Below, piece after piece: positions 9,700 to 21,606 of a DNA stretch of 64,000 nucleotides. The notes under the pieces were generated by a model. That model searched no databases. It saw nothing but the letters and a program-made list of their open reading frames with translations, and was not told the DNA's origin. The translations under genes and the position numbers were made by a program. This stretch comes from Theobroma cacao (taxonomy: Eukaryota; Streptophyta; Magnoliopsida; Malvales; Malvaceae): contig NC_030855.1 of NCBI RefSeq assembly GCF_000208745.1, positions 23,702,030 to 23,766,029 on the forward strand, written 5' to 3'. The stretch's first letter is position 1. Each line of letters starts with the position of its first letter.

Positions 9700-12600
9700 G
9701 GAGATTTAGATGTGGAGGCGAGATAGTTTTTGGTACTTCAATTTTCGGTTTGGTAAGAAATGTTTTGGTGGGGACTTTGGGAGTTGTTTTAGTTGTGTTT
9801 AACCCCCATTGCCTCCTTTATGCCTGTGCTCGACACGCGCCTCCATCATTAATATATTCATTGTCCTAGTCCAATGAATAAATTATGAACCAAGAGCTCA
9901 CCTAGTCACATGGTAAATTGTGAAGGAAACTTCATCTTTTAGCTACTTAAAAAAAACTAAGCAATTTTATTGTTTCACTACATCTATATGGTTTTATATT
10001 AGATTAGGAAGATCATCATTTGTGGTAATTAATGGATATAAATTTGATTGAATTATTAGCATTTAAAGGATATGAGTCACCATAAAATCATTTAATATTA
10101 AGTCAAAACAACTTTGACCAACTTTCCTTTCCAACATTTGTACTATCCCAACGCCTATCAAATTTATTTATTGATCATAGAATTTTGTTGACGAAAGCAA
10201 TATGCAATAATAAATTCAAAAAAAATTTTATTAATACTACTTAAATCGAATTGATCTGTCCAATATTCATAATTTTCTTTAAATTTTTATAATATATTAT
10301 ATATATAGCATCAAGCAAAAAACGTATTTTTGTTTTCTTGTTATCTCTCAAATTATAATATACGGTGATGTTTGAACGCTTGATTAGAGGACCGAGCCCA
10401 GACACACGCGCTAGAAGCGAGAGTGTGGGGTCTAATTGTGAGGAAGTCCATGTGGTAGCATGCGATTGGTGGTGATTGGAATTTCAGACAAAATGGGTGG
10501 GGCCAGAGAGAGGAGAGAGAAAATTGAAATCGTCAATAAAAGTTTCAATATTTGGCATTGACTTATAAAACCTTTGAGTCTGACTACGGTAAGGTTAAGA
10601 TCATATCATATCAAACAATTACTACTCATCATTTAATTTTATTATTATTATTGTTATTATTAAATAACATATTACTTTTATATTTATTTATTCATCATTA
10701 TTGCATATTGCTTTGCCTTTTGATACCCATAGGACTTTCTATTTGCATGGGAGGGATTCTTGATTTTTCAATATATATAAGATAAATATAGTTTTCTTAA
10801 GGTTTAGATACTTCCTAAGTCCAACCTATCCTTCATTATTTGTCCTGATAATTCTTAATTCTTTTCCCTTAAAAGATATTAGTATTATAAATATTGGATG
10901 CAAATCCCTATTCCTTTCAATGTTTCATTTGATATTAATTTCATAATTTTACATCTTATGTCTAATCTTATATTATTAACTAAAATTCTTAAACTCTAAA
11001 CTTTAAACTATACACTCAAATCATAAGTTCAAACCCTAAATTTTTAATCCTAACATAAAAAATTTATGGGATACATGATATAAAATTATGAAAGAGATAT
11101 CAAGTGTGACATATCTATTTTCATCTTTTTTAATCGAAATAATCTTTTGAGGAATAAATTTCATATAGTTTGGTAGAAAAATCATTTCAAAAGTCACTTT
11201 TCATTAGTTTTCCATTTTAAGCCTAACTAATAAGCTTTCTATGGAGATTTCTTAAGATTATTATTAGAAACATTGTCAATTATCTTAAAGATGGTATTTG
11301 TTAAAGTTCTACTACTAATTTTAATGACATTTAACATTAATTGAATCATTAATTAATCATTAATGTGTTAATAAATTTTTAAATTAGCTTGTTTACATTA
11401 ATTTTAAATGTGAAGTACTAAATTCATTTTGTAAAAAGAGTGTTGAGAATGGATAATGAAAAGCCTTCTATCTTATTTGCTTGGCGGGGGTTTGGGATAG
11501 CAAGAGGCAATAGGTCAGGCTAGCATGACCTAAATTAGATTATACAAAACTTGGCATCATTGGTGTTGTTTTGTCAGGTACAAAATTATATTTTAAGTAC
11601 ATTGTCAGTTAAATATACCCTTATCTTTTGTGTTTTATGTCCCCACCCCCTCACTTGTATTTATCCTTAATTGCTTCTTGAGGATCAACAAAATCAGATT
11701 AACCCATGCAAAATAGAAATTTGGTCCCCATACTCATTGGGAAATTTCTGCAAATATTTCAAGTCATTATTCACTTACTAAGCATGTGTATTAAGGAAGA
11801 AAAATGGGTTTCTCTTGAGTCACTTTTTTCCCAATTTACAAATGTGTAAACCCTAATTACATTGTTGTGGATCATACAAAGGACAAGAGGAAAACCAAAA
11901 AGGATGGGAAAGGGTTGAAAACTGAAGGAAGTGAAGGGGAAAAAAGCTTCCACCAATTCAGGGAGATGGAGAGTTTTGGGGGACGTTGGGAAAAATATAC
12001 CCAAAGATTTCCACCCCCCAACACAAGGTCAGATCAGAATCATTGATGCCCACATTGAAGTTGATACTTATTGCCAGTATCCTAAGCTGCACTAACAATT
12101 TAAAAAAATAAATAAATAAATAAAAGTGAAAATGAGAGGTGAATCTAATTCTCGTTTATGTAACCCTGGCAAGTAAAGTGCTGTGAAAATAAAAATAAAC
12201 AAATAAAGGTGCAGAGTGTGAGAAAGGGACCACATTGGGCCACTTCCATTCCATAATGGGTAGGGAGGAGTGGGAGGGGGCTGTTTTCTGGTGTTTCAAG
12301 CTGCTCCTTTCAAGGAACAAACACCATTTATGAACTTGGAAAATGGTAGATGCATACAACTGGGCACGTTTATAAAACAATTGCAATCTTGATGTATTCG
12401 ACATAGGAACCCTCTCCCCTTCCCCCCCAAAAGAGAAAGATCCTATTCCACTTAACTGTAGTTTGGGATATAGTTAACAACAGGCTGCATGAATTTTTAC
12501 TGTTTTAGGAGCCAAATAATTTACTCAACTAACAAGTATATATATGATGTTAATTGAAGCACTCTAACCAAGAAGGCTTCTAATTAAAGATGGGTTTGGG

Positions 12601-14905
12601 TAGGTAAAGAGGAAAATGTGGTAATATTAGCAAATATATCAAAGGTAGGTCGGTTTGACCACATAAATTAGGGGGTTTTTTTGGGGGGGTTAGTTGTGCT
12701 GAGCCAGTTCATCTTAATGACAGTGACTTGGATTTTTCCTCTTTGGCAGAGCTGAAATGGAAAGACCACCTCCCTTTTACCTGATATTTTAAACATACTT
12801 TTCATAAATATGGTTTCATTTATCCAATTCGGTAGTCTTCAATAACAAAAATAAGACTCACAAAAACAGAAAGACAGCATAAAAAAAGGCAGGAGGTGGC
12901 ATTTATGTGCCTCGCATAAGAACTACTACAAGATATAACAAATTTAATCAACTGAAAAGGAAAATTGTGATTATTGTAGATTTAGAGTCAATTCAATTGT
13001 CTTAGGTTTGCTGGCTTGCTGCCGAACCATGTTCTGCACACAACTGTAAATGTTGACGTCTTAGCTTCTAGGTTGTAGTTTTTTGTGACTGAAGAGATGA
13101 AACATGGGGTACTGAGCGCAAGTGTTTTCATTAGGCTTGAGAAGAAGAAAGCAGGACAAAAGGCCCTGAGACAAGCAAATTTTTGTAGGTCGATCCAGGC
13201 CTAATTAGCATCCTGAGAGAGAAAAATAAAGAAGGCCCATCAAGCCCTGATACTTGACAGGCTTCTTCGGCCTTGAGGGACTTTCAATGGCAGGCTTCTC
13301 AATCCTTCTGCATCGAGAGGTTGAGGAGATTCATTCTTGTCATGTCTTGATTCATGACTGTATTGATCTACTTAGAGGTGCATGTATTAAGAACATGAAA
13401 TTATTACAAAATCGCGATGACTTGACAGAAAGCTATATCCAATAAGCAAATGTTGATTAAATTACAAGAAAAAGAAAAGGAAGGTCCCTGGTCATGGGCC
13501 ATGGGATTGTCACTGAGTTTGGGGTAGCATATTCCCCTACTTGAAGTCACTAAAACAAAAGTACGCAAGCCAAGCTGAGCACTTGAAGCTCAGATTGAGT
13601 TTAGTGGACTCGGGCACTCAATTTTGCCAGCCTATCTGACACATGGTGGCAGTCCCATTACTCTCCCTGAAAACGTTGTTCGGCCTTTTCCTCGTGAAAT
13701 CAATGATCTGCAATCTCCATTCATCAGTCAAGGTTCAAGGGGCCACACGGGTGTGAATCTGTGTTTGCACAGTTTATAAGAATAGCAATGCTAGCCATCC
13801 AGTTGATGTGATTTCAGACTAGTAGATGATGATATCACCATGACTGATCAAGCAAATAAAAGCCCTCTCGAGGTTTTCTGAAAAAAGATGGCTAACCAGC
13901 TTCCCCCCCCTGCTTGAAACAGTGAGAGATTGGGGCCAGGAGGGGAAACAAGCCCAGCACTTGACACCGAGAGCTGAATCTTTAGCATCCCACAATACTT
14001 TCAGAAATGCTCGTGAGATAGGATCATAATATAGCTATTAGTACTAGTAGTGATACCTATCCGAAAATAGGTAGGAGCTGCAAAAAATGAAGAATAAAAA
14101 GCAATCAAAAGCGTAATCTTAATCTTTTTTACTTGACCCAGTCTAAAATCTTTCAAACATGAGTTGCCTTTCATCAGTAAGAAAAGGGAAAAATATAAAA
14201 AGAGAGTTTCATTTAGATTCATATGACACTGTTAAAGTGTTTGGACTGACTGTTACACTGTAATTTTCACTTTGGCATCACCGAAAGCAACAACTGGGGT
14301 AACCATATCCACAAATCCATCATGAGCATACTATTTCTTGTCATTTGCCAAGAGAAACTATGGGACTCACTCACAACATGACAACTCAGATTTGAATTGG
14401 CCAAAAGAAAATCAAAGAGGTAGCAAAAGGCTACCCCTAATTATGTGTACTTGCTAGTATGTTCAATCCTTTTTATAGTTTTTAATAAAGGAACATTATA
14501 GTAATTATATATCCCCATAAAAAGTCACATGTCTGCCACAAGGCAGACCACATACACTCCTTCCCATGAGTACCATATTTTTCTTTGTCCTGGTAACCAT
14601 TGATAATTGAGATTATCCCCATCTCCCTAGAGACATCTTTGTTATTCATCAGGAAAACTAGATTGAAAAAAGTTTGAATCATTGATAGAAATAAAATCTA
14701 TGTACTAGTTAAAAGAGCAATCCATTGATTATTCAATTACTAATCTATTCCATTTATGACTATTATTTATTGTTCACCCAAAGCAACACACTAAACAAAA
14801 TGCCATTACAATAAGAAGCTAGGGGAAACTTGTAAGTAGCTGGTAACACATAAAGAAGAACAATGGAAAAGAGTGGGAGAGCAAAGCAGTGATGAGATTC
14901 CAGTT
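9700..14905. other. Intergenic region, no gene recognised
   Basis: The first few hundred bases are presumably the VQ gene promoter on the minus strand. The remainder, strongly AT-rich from about 9.85 to 11.4 kb, has short frames only, a (TTA)n-like run near 10640, an (AAAT)n run near 12100 and poly-C/poly-G runs around 12420 and 12670. I saw no domain, tRNA or clear transposon terminus. Confidence 0.45.
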
Positions 14906-16486
14906 CTAGTAACATTTGGGTTCGAAAGCAAATGGCCCAACGCTGTAGAGAATGAATGGGAGCTTGTTTGCAATAAATGGCTTCTCAGGCTTCAAGGTGG
15001 CGCCCTGCAACCCGTTGTTGAGATTTGATGGCTTGCTACATGAAGCCAACGGTGATGATACTAGGGAGACTGTGCATTTGTGGGCTCCAAAGCTGGTGAT
15101 GGACTTTGGTGCTTCCAGGAAGAAATAGCCGTTCTTGTCAGTCTTGGCTTGGACCACTTGCTTGTATTTGGTATTCTTGCATGTTAGCTTTACAATGGCA
15201 CCTGCCAAAACCAATGCCAAGTTGCTCAGTGAGAAAGTAATCGAGTATAGGGTAATTTTTCTCGGTCCAACGGATAAAAGCAAAATTGTTGTGTTTACAA
15301 CCTAGGGTGCCAAAAGAATGCATGCCAGCCATTGATGCTACGTACACTTAGAAGTATGAGCTATTGTTGAAAAAAGGTAAAGTTTTGCTGCTTTTAACCC
15401 ATAAAACGCCAAGCTGTTGATGTTAGTCAGACTTGGAAGTTGGAACCAAAAGACAAGCTTTTCTCTCTCATAACTCAAAATTCAAAATGCAAGTTTTTCA
15501 TTCAAACAAAATGAATATAAAAAAAAATGAAAGTCACGTCAGGAATCATAGCATCTCTAAATGCAAAAATAATTATGTACAACCATGCCTCATTCTAACA
15601 TTGTTTACTTGTAGACAAGGGAGAAAGGCATGCTAAACCAAAATGATATTATCCCATAAAATAAAAAGACTGTAGCTCATGATTCTCAATGCAAATGAAT
15701 AAAACCCCTGAAGTACTCTTCTTTCAGTGAATATAAGGTTTTGTTTAAAAGAAACTTTGCTTAGATATTTTTAGCAATATCAAAATAGGTTTGGGACTGA
15801 CCAAAGATAGGTTTAGCTCCCAAGAGGGTGTCAACTCCAGCGTACTTGCATGACTTGCAATAAACAACGCCCTGAACTGCCACGAGACTCCTTGAAGGCT
15901 TTGGGTAAGTGGGTGGCTTAGCCGGAGGATGAGATGGTGGGTATGTTGGAGGGTGAACTGGTGGCTTAGTCGGGGGATGAGTTGGTGGCTTAGTTGGAGG
16001 CTTCACTGGAGGGTAAACCGGGGGCTTAGTTGGGGGCTGAGTTGGTGGCTTAGTTGGAGGGTGAACTGGTGGCTTGGGTGGGTAAGTTGGTGGTTGAACT
16101 GGTGGCTTGGGTGGAGCGTAAGTTGGCGGCTTGGTTGGTGGTTGAACTGGTGGCTTGGGCGGAGCGTAAGTTGGCGGCTTGGTTGGTGGCTTGGGTGGTG
16201 GATAAACTGGTGCAGGAGTCGGGGCTTTAGGTGGGTGGCTTGGCGGCTTAGTGGGTGGAGGGGTGGGTGGATGAGGATGGGGGTGGGGGTGAGGGTGGTG
16301 GTGGTGGTGGTGATGACTTGGTGGGGGACTAGGTGCCATCACAGGAGAAATAGGTTGGTGAGATCCTTCATGGTAATGAGGAGGCAAAGCCTCAGGCAAA
16401 ATTTGACCAGACACTCTGAAGCTGCTCACTAAGAGCAGTGAAAGCTGCAGAAGCAAAACAGCTTTAGCTGCTGCTGCAAACCCCAT
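14906..16486 (-). CDS. AGP31-like His/Pro-rich cell-wall protein with PAC domain
   Basis: Two exons, 16486-15802 and 15201-14906, joined by a GT-AG intron in phase 1 (donor GTCAGT, acceptor TTGGCAG), give 326 residues. It is a secreted non-classical arabinogalactan/proline-rich wall protein. Layout: signal peptide about 1-27; His stretch and HP repeats 58-73; a Lys/Pro/Thr-rich region to about 195 built on KPPT, KPPV and YPP units for hydroxylation and O-glycosylation; then a C-terminal PAC (Ole e 1-like) domain with six cysteines (210, 213, 236, 271, 283, 325). This order is that of Arabidopsis AGP30/AGP31, whose PAC and His regions bind pectin and other wall polymers. Both exon ends and the stop (TAG, 14906-14908) are clear. 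A perfect 16-residue tandem repeat sits at 103-134. Which family paralogue this is cannot be told. Confidence 0.92.
16085..16180 (-). repeat. Two 48-bp tandem repeats inside the AGP31-like exon 1
   Basis: Residues 103-118 (KPPTYAPPKPPVQPPT) are repeated directly as 119-134. At DNA level the two units are almost identical, with one visible silent difference (GGGTGG against GGGCGG on the plus strand). It is an in-frame, recent tandem duplication. Confidence 0.85.
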
Positions 16487-16544
16487 GTTTTTGCTTAAGC
16501 TGTATACAAAGAAAGATGGTGAAGCTGGGGTGCTCTAGGCAGGG

Positions 16545-16552
16545 AATTTATA
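16545..16552 (-). promoter_or_regulatory. Probable TATA box of the AGP31-like gene
   Basis: The minus strand reads ACTATAAATTCC about 60 bases upstream of the ATG at 16486. A start about 30 bases downstream would give a leader of about 30 nt, plausible for a short-leader wall-protein gene. Confidence 0.6.
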
Positions 16553-16559
16553 GTGGTTA

Positions 16560-19500
16560 AGCCGTGATTCTCTGCGGTTTTTATTGATGAAATCATGTTT
16601 TATAATGGCGTGGGGTAGGGTTGTAGGCTACTATACACTATTCAGAAAAAGAGACAAAAAAAGAAAAAAGTATTTTTTTTCTTTTTTTTCTTTAGTTTAT
16701 TCAAGTCTTTGAAAATAGGGTTCATATCTTTAAATGCATTACACCAAATTGGAACATTATTTTTTGCTTTTATGGCGCAGAGGTTCTTCACATGCAGAGA
16801 GAGAGAGAGAGAGATTTGAACTAAAGAATGCTAAAAAATAAAGGGAATTTTGCCCATGCTGCAAGGCAATGTAGAAGTTTCCAAGGAGTTGGATTCAAGA
16901 GGGGTATTAAAATGAAAAAAAAGTTAATACCTTGGTTTTGGGCAATCATAGACTTCCATAAAGTGGGAAAAAAGATTGAACATGGGCGCAAGAAAAATGT
17001 GAAGGGTAAAATGGTGGGGAATCCCAGCTCTCATCCATGAGAATTTTGTACGTTGCTAAGGGTTTTTTGAAGATTTTCAACCCTGTGAATATCATCAACT
17101 CCTTGTGACGATAAAAACAGACATGCAGATGCAAACAAACCTTTGGGCCCATACCCCTCAACGGTCCTTGTTCCCTCTGATCAGGGTCATATACTTTTTG
17201 GAAAGACACGTTGCCCAAAAAGAGAAAAAAAAAAAAGTATGAAATGTGTTTTTTTTTTTCTCTTTTTTTCCAAGACATTTTGTTAGTGGAGATACCATTT
17301 AATCCAAATGTCCTTTTTGAACTTAACCCACACCGACAAATTCTTTACTTTCAATCATTCTAATTACTTTGGCAAAATCAATCCCAAGCTGTCTTAGGAA
17401 AACATGAGAAATGTAACTACTCATAACAAAAATTCCTATTTATAAATTTTTTAAAAAAATTTCATTTACTTTTTATAAAATTGAAATATTCCTCTATATA
17501 TATTTTTTAAAGTGCTTGACGTAACAATTTTTTTTTGCTCAATTCAGTGATGTATTTATCACCATGGATCACCTTGCCTGTATCTCTTACAATTTAATTT
17601 TTATCTCTGCTCTAGATGTATTTAATTTATATCTCTTACAATGGGGCAACCAAACAACATTTATTAAGATGATATGTAACCTTTCTCATTAACTGAGATC
17701 AAATTGCATCCTCTTTATGAAACACTTTGGCCGATTAAAGAAGAATCAAATATAAATTTAAAAAACAAAAAAGCAAGAAGAATCAATCATGTCTCACCTC
17801 TTCCCAAGCCCCACTGCCCAGTTAAAGCATAGGTATTACTTCTTTAACTGTATTTTTTTCCCTCCTGACACTGGTTACAAGGTCTTTCAAAGACATTGAA
17901 TAATAATTACCAAATATTCAAATGAAATAAACGATTAGACTCTAAGCTTCTTTCACTATGCCCTTTTCCAAAGGTAACCAGGTGGAGATAACATGGCTAA
18001 TCACTTCAATTCCTGAATGCATTCAACTTATCAAATTGCATTCTCCGAATAGGAATTTGACCCTAAGAGCCTATACCCAAGTTAATTTGTTTAATGGACC
18101 CAAATTCTTGGATCAAACGATAATCAAATTGTCGATGGAGGTGGAAGCAAGCTGGTTCTTGTGTGAAACCACGACACCCATGTGATTTTCTACTCACAAC
18201 TTACAAGGGAATAAATATATATACATATATTAGTTGTCATTCTTGCAAACTGGTCTACTTAGAACAATGTATAATTCTATAGATCAATCATCAAATTACT
18301 TGTCAAACTACAAAAATGTATACAGTCGTACAAATTTTTTTTTTTTGGGGATTTGAGCAAGTTGATCTCGTCTGGCTCTTCTTTCATTCGTACATTATCA
18401 ACCTTGAAAGCAATGTTGCATACCCATCACACTTGGTTTCTGGCTAGTTATTAACTTATTATCACCCTATGACTCATCTGATTAATTGATGTTATTGTTC
18501 ACACAGATTTAGGCATAGTAAATTCTGGGTCGAGATCCTAAAATTTTTGAATATCACATGCCTGAATAAATTTATACAGCTCTTATCAGCTTGGAAGAAG
18601 GAGAAAGAATTCCACTTGGATGAAAACCACAAGTCAACCTGCATATGATTATGATGCAAGGCTCAAATCACCATTTTATATGTATACAAAAGGAATAAAC
18701 CTTGGGCCAGAAAACCAGCCTTAATAGTTTATTTAGTTTTACAGAATAGAGAAGAGATAAGAGTCTATTTAAGTGCAGATCCTTGCCAGCTTAGTTGGAG
18801 ATATTTGAGTTAAACTCCACCTGCATTGACCTGATAATATTACAAATTAAACTAGGTATTAATATTTGATTCTTTGCCCTGCAAGATGCATTGAATGCTG
18901 ACCAGCTAGTTGTCTCCTTCAAGTAGTCTGTCGGTGAATTCCGATGGTGCAAGCAAGGCTGCTTCTGGTGTATGTGTAATGTAAGATTAGGGACTTGTCG
19001 GTGGACTTCCACAATTCTTGAATAATTACATAAATTGTACTCTGAAGCATTACCACTACTGGTCAAATAGAAAAAAGTATTTCTGCTAATGTTTTTACCA
19101 TTAGATATTTGAATTAACAATATGTTCAATGTATAACAGAAAGTTGAGGTTTAAGATTTGGTCAAGGGAGACAAGCAAGGCGTCAACTATCAACTACCCT
19201 TTGGCTAAAATGGGTAGCTTTAGTTTGCAGGTTTCAAGAGCTATTTACTCTGTTTTCAGAGTTTGATGTCTTCAATTCATTCTGATATATGTTGAAGCAA
19301 GTGTTTCAGTCCATAACTAGCAAAACAATAAGAAATACCAGATGTGACTCTGACTATACTCCTTTCCTTTTAGTGAACCAAAAGCCCTTTTAGTCTTTAG
19401 CAAGCTGGAGTATGACCTTATAAATAATGGTAATGGAGTTAGGAGATTGCCTTTATAAAGAATTTTGGTCCCCTTCATTACTTTTAGAAACAAAATGCCT

Positions 19501-21605
19501 AAGCTTATTACGCATGGAAAGTAAGTGCCGAACACCAATCTCCTTAGTTCTAAAGTTTTAATTGACAACGGTTTCAGCAGCAACTTAAAGCAAACGTTAT
19601 GGATGATCTTCATGACAAGGGGAAAGAATTCCTACAAAAAGGTCCGGCTAGACTCCATTCCCAAGTGGCAGACAACAACGATGAGAACCTTAGCCGCAGC
19701 AACGTCCCATTCTTACTTCTTACCACTCTCTGTCCTCTGTTGTATGATTTTATCCCATAATTCACTAAATTTTAGGTTAATATATGGATGTGAAAGCTTC
19801 TTCCTCAGTAATGAAAAATTTTTGCCCCCGCGATCCCACTATCATTTTCAATAATTGAGGTCCCATACATGTGTACAACAGTATGCCCAGATTCCATTTC
19901 CCATTCCTGATAATCGACTCATAAGATTGGACCAGATTTCATGATTACTAAAGCACGCTCCAGTGTTTGATTACTATGAACCACTTTTCGGATTCTGCCG
20001 CTTTTGATTGGATTTGGGCCCACAATTCTATACATTGATTTCTCATTCCTTCCCCTGCCCGATGGCCTACAGTCTTGCAGATTTCCACCAAATCAGCCTT
20101 CTTGGCCTTTTCTTCTTTTCCTTTGCCTCCCCTTCCAAATATGGGCCAAACTTTACAAAGTTCAGAAATTATGGCTAACTCAAAGACCCACATGGTGGGA
20201 GGGGGGCAATAGTTTTCACTCATGCCCACGGTTTATTGGAATTAAAATTTGATTAAGGAACAACGTTTCCTCAGTGCGAAAGGTAAAACCTTTAGATAAT
20301 TGACTTAAAATCGATTACCAGCTGATATGTTTTCATCCATTTTCTATGCGAAGAGTAATGGTGATTAGTAAAAGCTAGAGCAAGTGTAGCTTGAATGAAT
20401 TGGATTTCATGAATGAATGATCAAAGTAAAACCCAAGACATCAGAAGCTTCGACTAGATGAGTGTCACAAGATATGCTGGCGTTAAAGCTTTAACAAGTC
20501 TCACCAAGCGCTAGCTAGACCCTGATAGGAAGGAAAAATTTAGTAAATTCTGGAAAAATTTAGTAAGGAAAAATAGTTTGTAGAGGAAAATAGTTTCTGA
20601 AGAAGCAAAAAACATATACCCTCAGTACCACATTTCCAGACTCGCATGAAACCATCGGAACATGCTTACTAATTAGGTTCACTCAGTTTCAAAAGGCAAG
20701 TTATAAATACTCTTACAAAATCTCTCCGCACATAATGCTAAGTCAACATGCGGATCAAACAAGGAAACATAAATACTTTATGGACTATTCTTTGAGCTTC
20801 AAATCTGGCTTGCTGTAGACATTAGTGCGGATCGTAATTCTCCATAAATACCAGAATTTGGATAAGCAATCACCAATAAGCTGTAGCAATCAACACTAAA
20901 ACATCAGACAAGTCCAACGTAGCATGCAATCAAGATAAAGAATCAACACAACATAGCAACAGAAATATGCCAATGAAGAGATGATCCAGAAAACTAATGA
21001 CTGCTTCAGTAAATCAAGCAACTAATATAATTCTTATCGAAATTTGCATGGCCATACAAGGTCTTTGACAACAGACCAGTACATCAAGCTTTTTCCAATC
21101 AATCTTCCACTCCAAAGATTAAACCTATAACCACAGATAAAATAAGTTTCAAAGGATTTCAAGTTCAATAAAAAGTTCTATAAAAAATCGCTAAACAATC
21201 ATCACCTCCTTTCTTTTCTCCATTTATGAGCATTAAGAAAATAGATGAAAAATTTGAACATCATTAAGGCAATTTATGATAGAACCATAAACCAAGTTAA
21301 ACGTTCACAGAATTTGCTGAACTCAGAATGATTTCAGTTAATTATCCATAATAAAAAACTAAAAAGATAAAAATAATAAATGCTTGTGCAGAACTCATAT
21401 AACAATATTTGACAGATACTTGACTTCAGTAGATTCTCAGCATGTGAGACAGTATGCAAATAATTGGATCATACTAGTTGAAACATGGCAAACATTAATA
21501 AATGAACAAGGGAGATTAAAATAGCATATCATCGCATGAGAAAGGTACACCATAAGGACATAATGCATAAGCAAATATGAGTAAATAGCCTAAAGAACCA
21601 TTACC
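16560..21605. other. Intergenic region between AGP31-like and eIF3d genes
   Basis: Holds the AGP31-like promoter at the left and, at the right, the probable 3' UTR and 3'-UTR intron of eIF3d. A (GA)n microsatellite lies at 16796-16814, and a short tandem duplication containing GGAAAAATTTAGTAA at about 20532-20567. No open frame shows a known domain. Confidence 0.45.
16796..16814. repeat. (GA)n microsatellite
   Basis: About nine GA dinucleotides, roughly 310 bases upstream of the AGP31-like start codon. GAGA-type tracts occur in plant promoters; regulatory use here is not shown. Confidence 0.8.
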
Positions 21606-21606
21606 T

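Noticed and set aside
10930..11060. Telomere-like AAACCCTAAA/AAACTCTAAA run
   Set aside because: Only scattered, degenerate units; base composition alone explains it.
15929..16432. 167-codon plus-strand frame rich in Trp/Arg
   Set aside because: It is the exact antisense of the Pro/Lys-rich AGP31-like exon; CCN codons read backwards give NGG Trp/Arg. No independent signal.
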